A DNA stretch of 64,000 nt from Paracentrotus lividus. Lineage: Eukaryota > Echinodermata > Echinoidea > Camarodonta > Echinidae. The position numbers and the translations under genes were made by a program. Within the stretch, counting starts at the first letter, position 1. Each line of letters begins with the position of its first letter. The notes beneath the pieces are model-generated. The model was not told the origin of the DNA. It saw only the letters and a list, made by a program, of their open reading frames with translations, and ran no database searches. Shown here in pieces: positions 1 to 11,194 of the stretch. The DNA lies in the NCBI GenBank assembly GCA_940671915.1, contig CALNVZ010000723.1, positions 180,084 to 244,083 on the forward strand, given 5' to 3'.

Positions 1-19
1 TAGAATATACTCCGGTTAC

Positions 20-215
20 TTGAATATTGATGTTTTGGTTGGTTGGTTGGGCTTGTTGTGGTTGGTTGGTTGGGCTTGTTCGATTCAGTTCGATAAGCTT
101 GTTTTGGCTGGTTGGTTGGGCCTGTTGTGGTTGGTAGGTTGGGCTTGTCCTTGTTGGTTGGTTGGGCCTGTTCTGGTTGGTTGGCTGGGCTTGTTTTGGT
201 TGGTTGGATAGGTTT
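20..215. repeat. G/T-rich minisatellite (GGTTGGTTGGGCTTGTT-type)
   Basis: The stretch is built from irregular tandem copies of GGTTGGTTGGGC followed by a T/G-rich spacer such as TTGTTGTGGTTGG. Units vary from about 19 to 35 bases. The open reading frame across it (a run of LVGWLGLLW-like residues) is only the translation of the repeat and is not called as a gene. Each unit carries four or more GG runs, so a two-tetrad G-quadruplex is possible on the plus strand. Confidence 0.9.
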
Positions 216-1532
216 CTTTATGATATCGGTCATAATTTGAACAAAAGGGGGAGGGACGTATAGACTTAGGTCAAGTAAGCATTGGGTAGGGGAACCAAGT
301 TCTGAGTCTCCTGTCTTGGAACTCCGGTTGGATGTCTCTCCTCCGGCAGGTCACAATGACCAGGTTTCCCTCCTCCCAGAATTCACGTTCAGGTCTTTAA
401 AGCTTCTCCCCCACCTATATTTAGGACACATATCTATTGAAAGATGATTAATGGAAAAATGTATGTTAAATGTTCAAAGATGGAAATTGAACAAACTTGA
501 ATTGAATGATAAACATGATAAATTTATAGGGAATCCGCTTCCAGGAAACACCTGTCCTGGAATTCCGGTCGGATATCTTCCTTCCGGGAGGTCACGTGGA
601 CCCGCATTCCCCTTGTCATTGGGGCCTCCCTTCAAAGGAGCCATTTTGCTTGATTTTGACTTTGATAAATATTGTTGACAAACTGATTAACAAGTACATG
701 TTGTAAAATGATGTTTTGATCTGGGAATATCCCCATAGTAGCAATAAAAGTTGAAAACGGCAATCATGTCTGAACTGTATTCATTCTCGCAATGTATCAT
801 TATTGCTAACAAGGTCATGCGAGTTGTCTCACTCCAAGGCGATTAAAAAAAAAAAAAAAAAAAATCAGTAAAATATCTAATGAGATTATAAAAAATGTTC
901 TTTCTTTACGAATTGGTGACGTTTTCCCTTTAATCTTCCATCGATATAAACAATTTAGGTAATCAGGCTCCAAAGGCAATTACAAACTAATTTGATGATT
1001 TTCGTAATTGAAGCAAGCCTACTATCGTAATTTGATTTTTTTGGAACTTCTAACTTTCAACCCAGTTCTTCGTCTTCTCTGAATTTCTGTGGCTATCTTG
1101 TATCTTGTATCTTATTTAAAAGTATATCAACGATATTTCTGTGATATTTGGCAAAGATGTATTTTGTGTGCTTTCTTGTAAATCGTCGTTTAAGTACATA
1201 CACAAAATACATAGCGTGGGACTATGCTTCATGAATATTCATTAGGGTTAGGCGTGCGCGTGCGGCATTGTTCATGTAATGGCATTGTTCAGTTGTTCAT
1301 GGCATTGTTCAGGTGCATTGATTCTTTACAACATGGCGACCCGCTCAGTCTTGCCGCTATGAACATACGTGCACGGCACACCATAACTAAATAATTATTT
1401 CCGCAAATGTTTTCACTCCCGTCTTTATTTCATAAAGAATTCATTTAGAAACATTATCGACGGCGACTTCTTCCGATAAAGAATAAGTTTCATATTCGTC
1501 AGGTATTGTTTTCCTCCTCCATTGACTTTATG
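216..1532. other. No gene seen; weak diverged direct repeat
   Basis: I see no coding exon here. Two stretches, about 300-375 and 545-615, are diverged relatives of one another: both contain GGAAYTCCGGT, then GGAT.TCT..CTCC, then GGAGGTCAC or GGCAGGTCAC. A poly(A) run lies at 845-863. CATTGTTCA recurs around 1266-1312. Probably decayed mobile-element sequence; family not recognised. Confidence 0.4.
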
Positions 1533-1534
1533 TA

Positions 1535-1635
1535 CAGGGTCATTCCATTTGGATTCACCCAATGGGTTACACCCTACCGTCTCAGAATTTTCTCAAATTT
1601 GGTACACATAAAATTTAACATTGCCCTCCCAAGAA

Positions 1636-1668
<33 letters not shown>

Positions 1669-2517
1669 AGTGTAAGATCCGTCGGTTTCCATGCTATGGC
1701 CCGCCTTTTTTTATTTGTTTTGGCAGAAATGGGCGTGACCTTCGACTTTCAACGGCACATTGCGCCTAAACCGGTTGACCAATTTTGTTGTAACTGGTAC
1801 CATTCAAAAGGAAATTCAAAGAGGAATTATAAAATGGTGTGAAAAATATTATAGAAGAAATTTAAAATGCTATGACCTTTTGACCTGTCCTTTAACCTTG
1901 GTTTTGACCCCCGGACGAATGATATTTTTACTTGATTTTTTTTATGTATGTTAATTGTCAGTATATTATTAACATTACATGTAAATATCTAGGATGATAT
2001 TTTATTTCTTCACCTATAAAATTCTTTTAAATGTAATTTACAAAGTTACTATTACCCGCACATAGTGATGATTGTGTTGGTAATGTGTGTACAAGTTTCC
2101 ATTATAGGCCTTGAATACTTCCAAACTGAAGTTAATTAACAATCAATTAAAACAGGAAAATAAACTTTTCAGGTAATAAAGGAAACATTAAACACAATAA
2201 CATGTACGTAGACTCCATTTGCTTATGAATAGAGACATTTGTTGAGCCCTTTTGATTGGGGTGCAATGGGTGTACATACAAATCATCAGAAAGCTGTGGT
2301 TTTGATAGAAACAAAATGCTTTCTACGTATAGTCAGCTCTACAGTCCCAAACTTGATACACCCTTGAGATATTTGAAGCATCAGCATCAGATATGAAGTA
2401 CTTTAATATTTTATTGTAATGTAACTTCAGTTTGAAATTATTCATGTATAATGGAGTTTTCTACACAGGGCGCAAAATTGCACTTTCATTTGGGTGAATT
2501 GGCATGGAATGACCCTA
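1535..2517. mobile_element. Mariner-type non-autonomous TIR element
   Basis: The left end reads CAGGGTCATTCCAT.. then ATTCACCC. The reverse complement of the right end reads AGGGTCATTCCATGCC then AATTCACCC. These form imperfect terminal inverted repeats of about 28 bases. A TA precedes the left end (1533-1534) and a TA occurs at the right boundary, so a TA-targeting (Tc1/mariner-like) family is likely. A poly(A) run lies at 1639-1666. No transposase reading frame is visible, so this is a MITE-like copy. Confidence 0.55.
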
Positions 2518-2631
2518 CAGATATTAAACAAAAGTGAAATTCGGCATATTTCAATTTTTGTCCATTTGACTATGAGTTATTTTAGGAAACTTTTCACAGA
2601 GCTCAACTGGTCTCTAACAGACATGATCTTT

Positions 2632-2879
2632 CACAAAATTAAATTTCTGATCAAAATGCAAATGAATATTATCGGTAAAAATAATTACCTCCAAATTTTC
2701 GACTGAACACTTTAGTCTTCTTCAGGGATATGACCCGTGATCCGATCACCGCCGGAAGTGACGTAGCGGCGAAGGATTGAGTCGTACACTCTTGAAAGCT
2801 TGTATCAGTCGAAAATTTGGAGGTAATTATTTTTATCGATAATATTCATTTGCATTTGGATCAAAAGTTTAATTTTGTG
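2632..2879. repeat. Small fold-back: 74-bp inverted arms, about 100-bp loop
   Basis: The left arm 2632-2705 and right arm 2806-2879 are near-perfect reverse complements. Both contain AATGAATATTATCG and AATTACCTCCAAATTTTCGA when read in the same sense. The loop between them is GC-richer and unrelated. It looks like a short fold-back mobile element; no target duplication was resolved. Confidence 0.8.
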
Positions 2880-3059
2880 GATGTTTCACCCACGCAGCTT
2901 AACTTCTATTCGATTAACATGATCTTTATTCAAATTACGTATTCGAAAAGTCACTGAACCATGTCGAAGCCCCAAACTTTCTTCTTCCATCATATTTGAT
3001 CAATTATACCGTGGCGCAGAAGTAAGAAACGCAGTTTGGGCAATTTTTGCTGCATGCTC

Positions 3060-3262
3060 AATCAGCCGTAAAAATTTCATTTCCGTATGTTCTAACGTTT
3101 AAGATGTTTTGAATTTGAAAATGGGTCCGATATCGTTGAATGAAATTGGAATTTTAGGCTTGTGAAATTCAGAAAAATGACATTTTTGCATTCAACCAGT
3201 GCTCACTGAGGCATGACTTGATGATTTTACCTAAAATTCGTTCCCATGGTAGCTAATTTTTT
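3060..3262. repeat. Dispersed repeat, inverted copy at 63790-63980
   Basis: The stretch with ATGGGTCCGATATCGTTGAA, TTTTAGGCTTGTGAA, TTTTTGCATTCAACC and GCATGACTTGATGATTTT recurs in reverse complement near the end of the window. Block order is the same and similarity is roughly 80 percent by eye. This is a dispersed element of unknown class. Confidence 0.7.
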
Positions 3263-3289
3263 ATTTAAAAATTCCCTACATAAACATAT

Positions 3290-3677
3290 TGTAGCGTAAC
3301 GGGGCTCTGCCGGGGTAGCGTTCAGCATCTCAGGCGGTCTCACAGAACCAAGTTCACGTCTCTCGAATCTCTCACTCTCTCGATCGGATTCGTTCACAAA
3401 AGTATATTGTGCAAGCAATCAACGTGAATCACCAACACGATCTCTCCCTCACTACTCCCAATCAACCAATCAATCGCTCGCATATATCGCTTACTAGTTA
3501 ATAAAAACATAATTATACGTACTTTCTGTAAGATTGATCAAAGACTTTATTCGCAGAACACAGAACACGTCTTACCGTCACAGCGGCTCGGCAACAACTG
3601 ACCAACATTGGTCGCTTACAAATTATCTGATATCAAATCACAACGCCCTCTACAGTCCTTATATGAATTACGTTACA
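3290..3677 (-). mobile_element. LTR of a retrotransposon (3' LTR, minus strand)
   Basis: On the minus strand the 388-bp unit starts TGTAACG and ends CGTTACGCTACA, a typical TG...CA LTR with short inverted ends. It carries AATAAA (complement near 3550) as a polyadenylation signal. Directly upstream on that strand, the complement of 3678-3700 is the purine-rich AGGTGGTGGGC, as expected of a polypurine tract beside a 3' LTR. No second LTR or gag/pol is visible, so this is a truncated copy. A short fragment of the same LTR end lies at 12873-12916. Confidence 0.6.
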
Positions 3678-4540
3678 CGGCCCACCACCTAAAGTGGGCA
3701 TTCCTCTGACCACAATGCTTAAAAGACCATACTCATTTACTTAATTATAAGTACAAAATAATGTTGTCTAACAAAATATTCCCTCACAATCCCGCTTACA
3801 TTTCCTTAAAATGAAACATGAGCTTAAAATCAAGTACTAAAATACGAGGCAAGTAACAGTTTACATGAAATCAGAAAGAAATGGTCTTTAAAACAATATA
3901 ATAGTACAACAGTAAAACTTGAGATCTTTACGTTTTATACCTCTCATACATATATCAATTGAAATATCTGATACTTGACAGAGAGGAAACACAGTGGGGA
4001 TAGAAAAGAGAGAAGAGGTAGGACAGAGAAATAAAATAATCAAATTCTGGGGGACACTCTCCAAAATGCTCTACTAGTACTAGGCACCCTCCTTCATGAG
4101 CCACCCTCAATTCAATTCAATTCAATTCTGTCCCACAGGAGGCGATCGTTGTGGCGACAACCTATGCATGTTAGAACCTGCCAGAATCGTATCAGAATCG
4201 TAGGTGACCGAAGATCATATAGGTATCAACGACTCTGTCTACAATAGGCTACGACAATGACTTGTTTCCACGCAAACAATAGACTAACAATAGCTTGTAT
4301 CCGATAGTACAATAGCCTCGACCTTCCCTCATCTCGCAACTCGACTTCTCTTGTCGCAGCTTAAAATAAACCAAAATATGAATTTGCGCACTGTGGCGAT
4401 CCATGCGACTGACACAGGCGATCGACAGTTTTTCTGCCTGATGGCGGCCTGTCGCCTTTAGGTTCGTGATTGTCCTCTCAGTCGCGCATTATAATTTGGA
4501 TCGTGAGTGATTTTTGAACATTTCAAACATTTCACTAATT
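3678..4540 (-). other. Probable residual internal region of the LTR element; otherwise no gene
   Basis: The stretch begins with the putative polypurine tract of the minus-strand LTR element and then becomes AT-rich without open frames of note. AATTC repeats lie near 4110-4130. From about 4130 to 4500 there are several GGCGATCG or GTGGCGA-like words. I cannot identify a protein domain. Its assignment to the LTR element rests only on adjacency. Confidence 0.3.
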
Positions 4541-6055
4541 TTAAAGCTCGTCCGTCGTGACCGACTAGTTTGACGGACTAGCATAAAAGCTAGTCGTAGT
4601 GATGCCTAGACTGACGAGCTTTTGAGCAGGACTAGCTTTACAGCTAGTCGGTCATGGTGTAAAAGCTAGTCCGTCGCGCTTTTCTGCCGCGATGTTATTG
4701 CTGCTGTCTTGACAGACGGACGAGGTTAATACGGCTTCACCAGCTTGTCATAGACGTCAAATCTGAAACATTAGAAGACATTATAAAGATATGATTAAAA
4801 CATGCATTTTGTCACAAGAATTTGAGCAAAAACAAAAAAAAAAACAAAACAAAACAAAACAAAAAAAAACCAAACATTTTATTATGATGATATAAATCAG
4901 AAGACAGGAATTAATACAGGAGGCACCTATATTTATTATTAGAATTAAATTTCAATTTTCATAATTTAATGCGATTGTTACTATCGTTGTAAATACACAC
5001 AATTTATAATTTGATTTGGCAAGACATAATTTTTCGCGTTGGTGATTATAACATTAATCTATGTGAAAAAATAATCTGTGAACTGAAACATAAGGAATTA
5101 AAAAAGAATACTCACACAGTCATGTCACATGAAGGAGATCGCCATTATAATCAAAATCTTAAGCTTTACGGGGTATTGGCCTATTAAGTGTGCGCCTGTG
5201 CAGTTTGCTCATTAAATGGAATTCACATACAGATAATGCAATGAGCACGTTATTCAATAAATTGTACCACCTTCTATTTACTGCTGCTGCTAAGCCGGGA
5301 ATTCACCAGCAATCTTTAATAATAGACGGTTCATGGGTTCTATAGTAACGAAGTATTCAATTAGCCTGTAATTAAATAATGGAACAATATATCTAACTTA
5401 CTCGTGAATGGCATACTTGTCACGATTGATGTTATTTCGGCTATCGTATTGCTCTCAGATTGTCAAGCCAAAATAACCTTTGTTTGAGAATGTTGATGGT
5501 ATCCAACTTCTATTCACTGTTGTTGCTAAGCCGGGCATTCACCAGCAATCTGTAAAATACCGGGTTCTTGAGTTCTATAGTAAGAAGGCATTCAATTAGC
5601 CTGTAACTAAAGATTGGAGAACATTATTTGGAATCTACCGGTACTCGTGAATTGCATACTTGTCATCATAGATGTTTGTCTCGTAAGCTTTCAGATTGTC
5701 AAGCCAAAACAACCTTTGTTTCAGAATGTATCAACTTGATTATGCTCGGAAACAGAATAAATAGAGAAGGTACATTGAAACGGCATTGCAACTATTTGTA
5801 TCAAAAGCTAGTCAGTCATTTTAATGGGTAAACTGGGTCCTCCCAGCTACTTTAATTGTCCTTGTTGGTCCCGTCGACGGACTAGCATCAAGCTTGACGG
5901 ACGAGCTTTAAAGCTCGTCCGTCAAGTTGACAGATGTAGATTCAGTTGTATGCTAGTCTGTCTCGACGGACTAACATGACAGACTAGCTTTAAAACTAGT
6001 CCGTCTTGACCGACTAGCTTCAAAGCTAGTCGGTCCATTGACGGACGAGGTTAGG
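4541..6055. mobile_element. TIR-like element with palindromic GACGGACTAGC subterminal arrays
   Basis: Both ends (about 4541-4735 and 5870-6055) carry arrays of a short module: GACGGACTAGC, then TTTAAAGC and its reverse complement GCTAGTCCGTC. The two ends are mutually inverted. The interior is AT-rich and contains a diverged tandem duplication of about 220-230 bp (copies near 5275-5480 and 5505-5720, sharing GCTAAGCCGGG.ATTCACCAGC). LINE reverse-transcriptase homology starts almost directly after the right end, so the element probably landed in or beside that LINE. No transposase is visible. Confidence 0.6.
5275..5720. repeat. Diverged tandem duplication of about 225 bp
   Basis: Two consecutive copies share the block TGCTAAGCCGGG.ATTCACC, then GTTCTATAGTAA, ATTCAATTAGCCTGTAA and, further on, CAGATTGTCAAGCCAAAA. 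Divergence is moderate. The duplication lies inside the element with palindromic ends. Confidence 0.75.
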
Positions 6056-6584
6056 TTTTCAGTGCACTGTTCAATCTGTCATTGAAAACTTCACAATTTC
6101 CATCCGATTTCAAGGTCACCAAAATCACCCCAATACACAAGGGAGGTTCGTTAAATGTTGACAATTTCAGGCCTATATCAATACTGCCCTCTCTGTCAAA
6201 AATCCTTGAGAAAGCCGTACACAAACAGTTGTACTCGTATCTTAACCAAAACAGTTTATTGTCGGAACGTCAATCTGGATTTAGATCGCTCCATTCCACA
6301 ACTACGTGTCTCACAGAAATTACTGACTATCTATTTGAAAATATGAATCGTGGTCAGATTACATAAGCTATATGTTATGATATTAGAAAAGCATTTGACA
6401 TTATTCCTCATGAAATAATACTTTAAAAATTGATTTTCTATGGTATGAATAATATGGTATGTGAATGGTTTAAGTCGCACTTGGTCTGTAGGCAACAATG
6501 TGTTAATATAGATAATCATTGCAGTGAATTTTTAACTGTAAAATGTGGGGTGCCCCAGGGTTCCATTCTGGGCCCTTTAATTTC
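6056..6584 (+). pseudogene. CR1/Daphne-like LINE reverse transcriptase, part 1
   Basis: Translated pieces match the fingers and palm of a Jockey/CR1-superfamily reverse transcriptase. FNLSLKTSQFPSDFK.TKITPIHKGG is followed by NFRPISILPSLSKILEK, then LSERQSGFRSLHSTTT, then a frame broken by a stop, AICYDIRKAFDIIPHE (catalytic motif A), WFKSHL..R.Q.V and GVPQGSILGPL (motif B). A stop follows the segment ending RGQIT near 6364. The copy is dead and is cut by a TIR element immediately after the LGPL motif. Its 5' endonuclease part is missing. Confidence 0.85.
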
Positions 6585-6586
6585 TA

Positions 6587-7206
6587 TGCCTCCGCCACCG
6601 AAGGTGGTGCCGGAGGCATCATGTTTTCGGGTTGTCCGTACGTCTGTCCGTACGTCCGTACGTCCCGTTTGCTCGTTATCGCGATCTCAAGAACCGTTTG
6701 AAATATGAACTTCAAACTGAGGGAGAGTATGTATCATCATAGGAAGATGATTTGTTCAGATGTTGGAGTACGTAGGTCAAAGGTCATGGGTCGCAGAGGT
6801 CAAATTATGAAATTTCATGTAAATAAGTTCGTTATCGCGATATCTCAAGAACCGTTTGAGATATGAACTTCAAACTGAGAGAGAGTATGTATCATCAAAA
6901 GAAGATGATCTGATTAGATTTTAGAGTACGTAGGTCAAAGGTCAAGGGTCACAGAGGTCAAATTGTGAAATTCCATGTAAATAAGTTCGTTATCGCGATA
7001 TCTTGAAAACTAGTTAAGATATGAGCTTGAAACTTAAAGGTAGTATGTATCACCATAGGAAGATGATTTGATTTGATTAGAATTTGGAGTATGTAGGTCA
7101 AAGGTGAAGGGTCACAGAGGTCAAAATGTTAGATTCCATGTACAGACATGTGCCATACATGTATGCCAATGTGCCTTATATTTCCGATCTGGCAATGGCG
7201 GAGGCA
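6587..7206. mobile_element. TA-flanked TIR element inserted in the LINE, with three internal repeats
   Basis: The left end TGCCTCCGCCACC and right end GGCAATGGCGGAGGCA are inverted. TA flanks both sides (6585-6586 and 7207-7208), as for mariner-like insertions. Inside are three tandem units of about 150-160 bp, each running from a TTATCGCGAT word through GTATGTATCA to AGGTCAAAGGTCA. The element separates motif B (GVPQGSILGPL) from YINDI and FADD of the same reverse transcriptase, which confirms it as a later insertion. Confidence 0.8.
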
Positions 7207-7208
7207 TA

Positions 7209-7700
7209 TATTTCGACCGCGCGCGGTCGAGGATTCATCTTGTTTGTTTATACATTAACGATATCAATAACTTCATTAATTACTTATTAACTTCATATAA
7301 CTTCGATATTAATAACTTAATTCATAATAATTCTAAAATCTCACTTTTCGCAGACGATACGGTGATATTTAATAATTCCCATAATTTTTTTTGAAGTTCA
7401 ACAAAACTTGCAAAATGACTTCGATTTTATATGCAAGTGGTTTGATATCAATAAGATGTATATACATCCACTGAAAACCATGGTTATGCCTTTCGGATCA
7501 AAAAGAAAGTTGGAGAACAACCAATTCTCGATCAAATTATATGGTAATAACTTGCAGTGTGTTGAAAAAAATGAAATATCTTGGGGTCATACTTGACTCA
7601 CAACTGACGTGGTCTGAACATATAAAACATATAAGTATTAAAATATCTCGTTCCATATGATGTGTTGGGATGGTTTGTATGAATAATTTTGGTGAAGAAA
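7209..7700 (+). pseudogene. CR1/Daphne-like LINE reverse transcriptase, part 2
   Basis: This continues the interrupted LINE. YINDINN is followed by KISLFADDTVIF, the catalytic FADD box of reverse transcriptases. Next comes WFDINKMYIHPLKTMVMPFGS, the region where related LINEs have LNPSKTK.M.FG. After a frameshift, MKYLGVILDSQLTWSEHIKHI.IKISRS corresponds to the post-RT thumb. Stops and frameshifts make it non-functional. An 18-base perfect palindrome (TCGACCGCGCGCGGTCGA, about 7213-7230) lies next to the insertion point. Confidence 0.85.
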
Positions 7701-9254
7701 TATTCAATCTGAACAATCAATCAATCACAAAAAACAAATGCATCAACAGAATTATCAAACACGGCGAGTAGCATCCCAAATAGTTTTTGCTACGTGATTT
7801 CCAAGATAAATAAACACTATAAACAAGAATTATTATAATTCAATTGTTGAGATTTATACTGTAAGGAATCTACTTGTTTGGTTGTAACATTTGATGAAAT
7901 ATACTTAAATCAATTCAAAAGAGTTAATGACTGGTCAGTGTGTTGAAGGCAGAATAAAATTATCTTAGATATGAAATAGTATCTCGGTTTACTCAAATAT
8001 TAAAGTATCCTGTTTAAACAATAAACAAAAAATAATATTTGGCAGAAGGTTGTAAATTGTAGAAGAGAAACGAAACAAATTTCCTTTAAGTTCGAACGTT
8101 ACTTGGCGAAATTCAATGTCCGATGAGCAACTCGTCACTGAATGAACTTGCAGAGTAGCGTGGGCGAAGACGCCGGTGAAGACGGTATGAAGGTTCGCGC
8201 TGGACAATGGATGATGAAGTTCGTTGACTCGAGTTGCGAAGAAATCAGATCATATCGGATGTGTATCGGCGACGACCTATAGTGGGACGTCGCTCTGGTG
8301 TCTCTGGGATGTCACTGGGATGTCACTGGGACCTAATACCAACATAGTACACACAAAGATTGCCTAAACATAAAACTAACTTCTAAAGTCGTTGAGCTAT
8401 TTAATTATGATAACGACATCTAGCCATAGATATCAATATTTATAACTGCTTGATATAATTCCTTAAATAAGAACACAATTATAGGAAATTGACGTTTGAG
8501 AAATAATACGAGGTTGACCTTCAAAATGTCAAGGACAAACAACGATGTCCGCTTTCATGACTGAAATAACATTTAACTTTGTGAATATCATATTTTTGCT
8601 TTCATAACAGGTAAAACGGTATTTCACATGAATGGAGAAATATTATCTATAAACGTACTAAACATCAATTTCGTTCAATCAAGCTATGTCAGCCCATCAA
8701 TTATTTTCCTAAGACCATAAAATTAGAAACATCAAAGAAGATCATGGGACTAGTCATTGTAAATAACACAGTATCCATATCAGAGTACATACCCGATAAA
8801 TATCTGGAAAATGGTCGTGTAGTTACAAATGAGCAGCATTGGCAGTGAAGTATTTTTTTCCTCTGCCCAGACAGCACCAGGGAGGCATGAGCTCAGCCGG
8901 ATCGGCTCGGGGAGGCATAGGTTCAAATGCCCCGTCCAAAATTAATGTAAATTATAATGTAGAAAAGTCAGGATACAAGAAAATTGGATGTCATGCCGCG
9001 ATATCAAGGCTGGATCTGCTCTGTGTAACTCACGTACGTTCCTCCTTGGATATTGGCGTGCGCAGCCATATTGTGCGGTGGTCACATGTTTGGATTTCCA
9101 TGGTCTCATCACGTCTTAAGTGTAACGTTCACTCTCCACGCCATACACAATAGAAAGTCGTAGATAGATGCAAGTTGTGTTGTGACCATCGCGGTCTATT
9201 GTCATCTTGTGCGACGAAGGGTTCGTTCATTTATGTTCGTGTTTTTTTCATGCA
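7701..9254. other. Stretch without recognised gene
   Basis: This separates two pieces of what appears to be one LINE (part 2 ends near 7700, part 3 starts near 10877), so it is probably inserted sequence together with the fold-back to its right. One open stretch on the plus strand, about 8611-8847, reads ISHEWRNIIYKRTKHQF and then KKIMGLVIVNNTVSISEYIP before a stop. I do not recognise it. Around 8875-8935 a GGGAGGCAT word occurs twice. No domain can be named. Confidence 0.3.
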
Positions 9255-10395
9255 ACAAAATGACACCAAAGACAAAATAGTAAAAAAATCCACAGAAATA
9301 ACACAAAAGCGACAATGTTGTGAATATACACCTCTACTTTGGATATTGGTGTTTGAAATATACCAATTAAACACACAATTTGGCATTTCTATGGTCACTT
9401 TTAAGAGTGCTCAAAATGACGATTTATTTTTTTACTAAACCAAATATAGAAATTATATGTGCTTTTATAAAATCATAATTTTTTAATATCTCTTCCCTTT
9501 TTGATATTTTGACAAAAAATATGAAATTTAAATAGAAGTTAACTGAACCGATATCGTTGTTGGTTTAAGAAGGATAGTTTTTTTGACTTGGGGACGCCCC
9601 TTTGAAATCGGGTAAAATCTTCTCTCTTTTACAAATAAAACCATAGATTCGTAATAAGTACATTTTCATCATTATGTCAACCGTTTATTTATGATTTTAA
9701 TGTTGATATCAATCATCGAAATTAAAATTTGGAGTGTGGAAATACAATGTAGGTCTATGTTTCGTAATAAGTACATTTTCATCATTATGTCAACCGATTA
9801 TTTATGATTTTAATGTTGATATCAATCATCGAAATTAAAATTTGGAGTGTGGAAATACAATGTATGTCTATGTTTCGTTGGGTTAATGCTGCAGTAAACA
9901 GGAAAAAATTAATTAATATTGTATTGAAACTCGCAGAAAATAAATGTCAGCGTGCGTTAAGAGGCTATATCGCCGCGACTATCGGCCAAGTTTTCCAGTC
10001 CCATTCCGGTGTTTGGTAATATTTCACTTGGGTTTCACAAGTGATATTCCAGGATGTGTCTCCAAGTAAAAAAAAACTATCCTCCTTAAACCAACAACGG
10101 TATCGGTTCAGGTACTTTAGTAACTTCTAATTAACATTTCATATTTTTTTCAAAATATCAAAAAGGGAAGAGATATTGAAAAACTATGATTTTATAACCC
10201 CAAAATTCGTCGTTTTGATCAGGCTTCCAAGATGCATAAATAACTGAGCAAAATAATTCCCAATTGTTTGTTGAATTAGTTTATTTGATACACCAATCTC
10301 CAAATTCAAGATGCATACATGCACCATTTTGCCACTTTTGATGTATTTCGGTGTTTTTTTTTTTAATTTTGCTGTCCAACTCGTTTCTACTGCTT
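9255..10395. mobile_element. Fold-back element with long imperfect inverted arms
   Basis: The left arm (about 9255-9620) and right arm (about 10050-10395) are inverted relatives. ACCGATATCGTTGTTGGTTT then AAGAAGGATAGTTTTTTT on the left is matched by AAAAAACTATCCTCCTTAAA then CCAACAACGGTATCGGTT on the right. TTTGGATATTGGTGT on the left pairs with the complement of ACACCAATCTCCAAA on the right. The loop holds a 113-bp tandem duplication. No transposase is visible. It lies between two halves of a LINE. Confidence 0.75.
9651..9876. repeat. 113-bp tandem duplication, nearly identical
   Basis: GTAATAAGTACATTTTCATC through AATACAATGTA.GTCTATGTT occurs twice back to back (9651-9763 and 9764-9876) with only a couple of differences. 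This is a recent duplication in the loop of the fold-back. Confidence 0.9.
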
Positions 10396-10870
10396 GAGAA
10401 AATCATTACTTAAATTACCGACCACTCGCGTTGCACACGAAAACTAGCGTGCGCGCGCACCTTAAACCAACATGGCGTCCTACGCCAGGAGAACACATAA
10501 CCAATAGGCGAGAAACGTACGTGAACTACGCGTAATTACGCATACGATAAAAAAAATCCTACAAAAACGTGCGCCCCAAAAGGGCACATACTGATTGGTT
10601 AATTTACGCAACGAAGAACATTCTGATAGGTTACTTTACGTAACCAAGGATAACATAATTTACATACGGTAATTAATTAAAGAGTGCACAAGTAAATACT
10701 TCCTTTAGAAATAAACATGTCTTGAAATACTTTCCCTTTATAACTAAAAGTGGACGTTTGTTTGTGTCCGAATACATGAATAAAGAAATACAATACTGAT
10801 CTGCGTAGAGTCATGTTTACATTACACTTAATCATGTTAGAGTTGTCTGAAACTACTAGTAAATCGAATT
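10396..10870. other. No gene seen
   Basis: The stretch is AT-rich with a CG-containing segment at about 10430-10530. I see no exon, RNA gene or inverted end here. Confidence 0.3.
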
Positions 10871-10876
10871 AAAGTT

Positions 10877-11194
10877 GTGTTTACACTACAGATGTATTCG
10901 CCGCATAAAACATTAATACCTCACAAAACTCTTATAACTTTATATGTTGCGCTAATTCTACCACATATCGACTATTGTTGTACTGCATGGGGGAGCTGTT
11001 CAAAGACAAATTTATCGAAACTACAAAAATACAGATATGCGAGACTAATTTTAAATAAGAATTATGACACACCACAATGTACACTTCTTACAACGCTAAA
11101 TTGGCAATCAGTTGAACAAAGACTGAAATATCACTATTGTTTATTAGTTTTCAAAATTATTAATACAATGGCCCCAAAATATTTAAAATGACTT
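10877..11194 (+). pseudogene. CR1/Daphne-like LINE, C-terminal piece (part 3)
   Basis: The open stretch reads LITLYVALILPHIDYCCTAWG, then SKLQKYRYARLILNKNYDTP, then TTLNWQSVEQRLKYHYCLLVFKI. This is the conserved region that follows the RT domain in CR1/Jockey LINEs (L.YYSLI.PHL.YC...WG, LQ..A.R.I......P...L..L.WL....R). It continues in order the LINE broken near 7700, so all three pieces may be one copy interrupted by about 3.2 kb. A stop ends it after APKYLK. Confidence 0.8.

Noticed and set aside
8870-8940. GGTTCAAATGCC, resembling a Pol III B box
   Set aside because: No A box at the right spacing and no tRNA-like fold.
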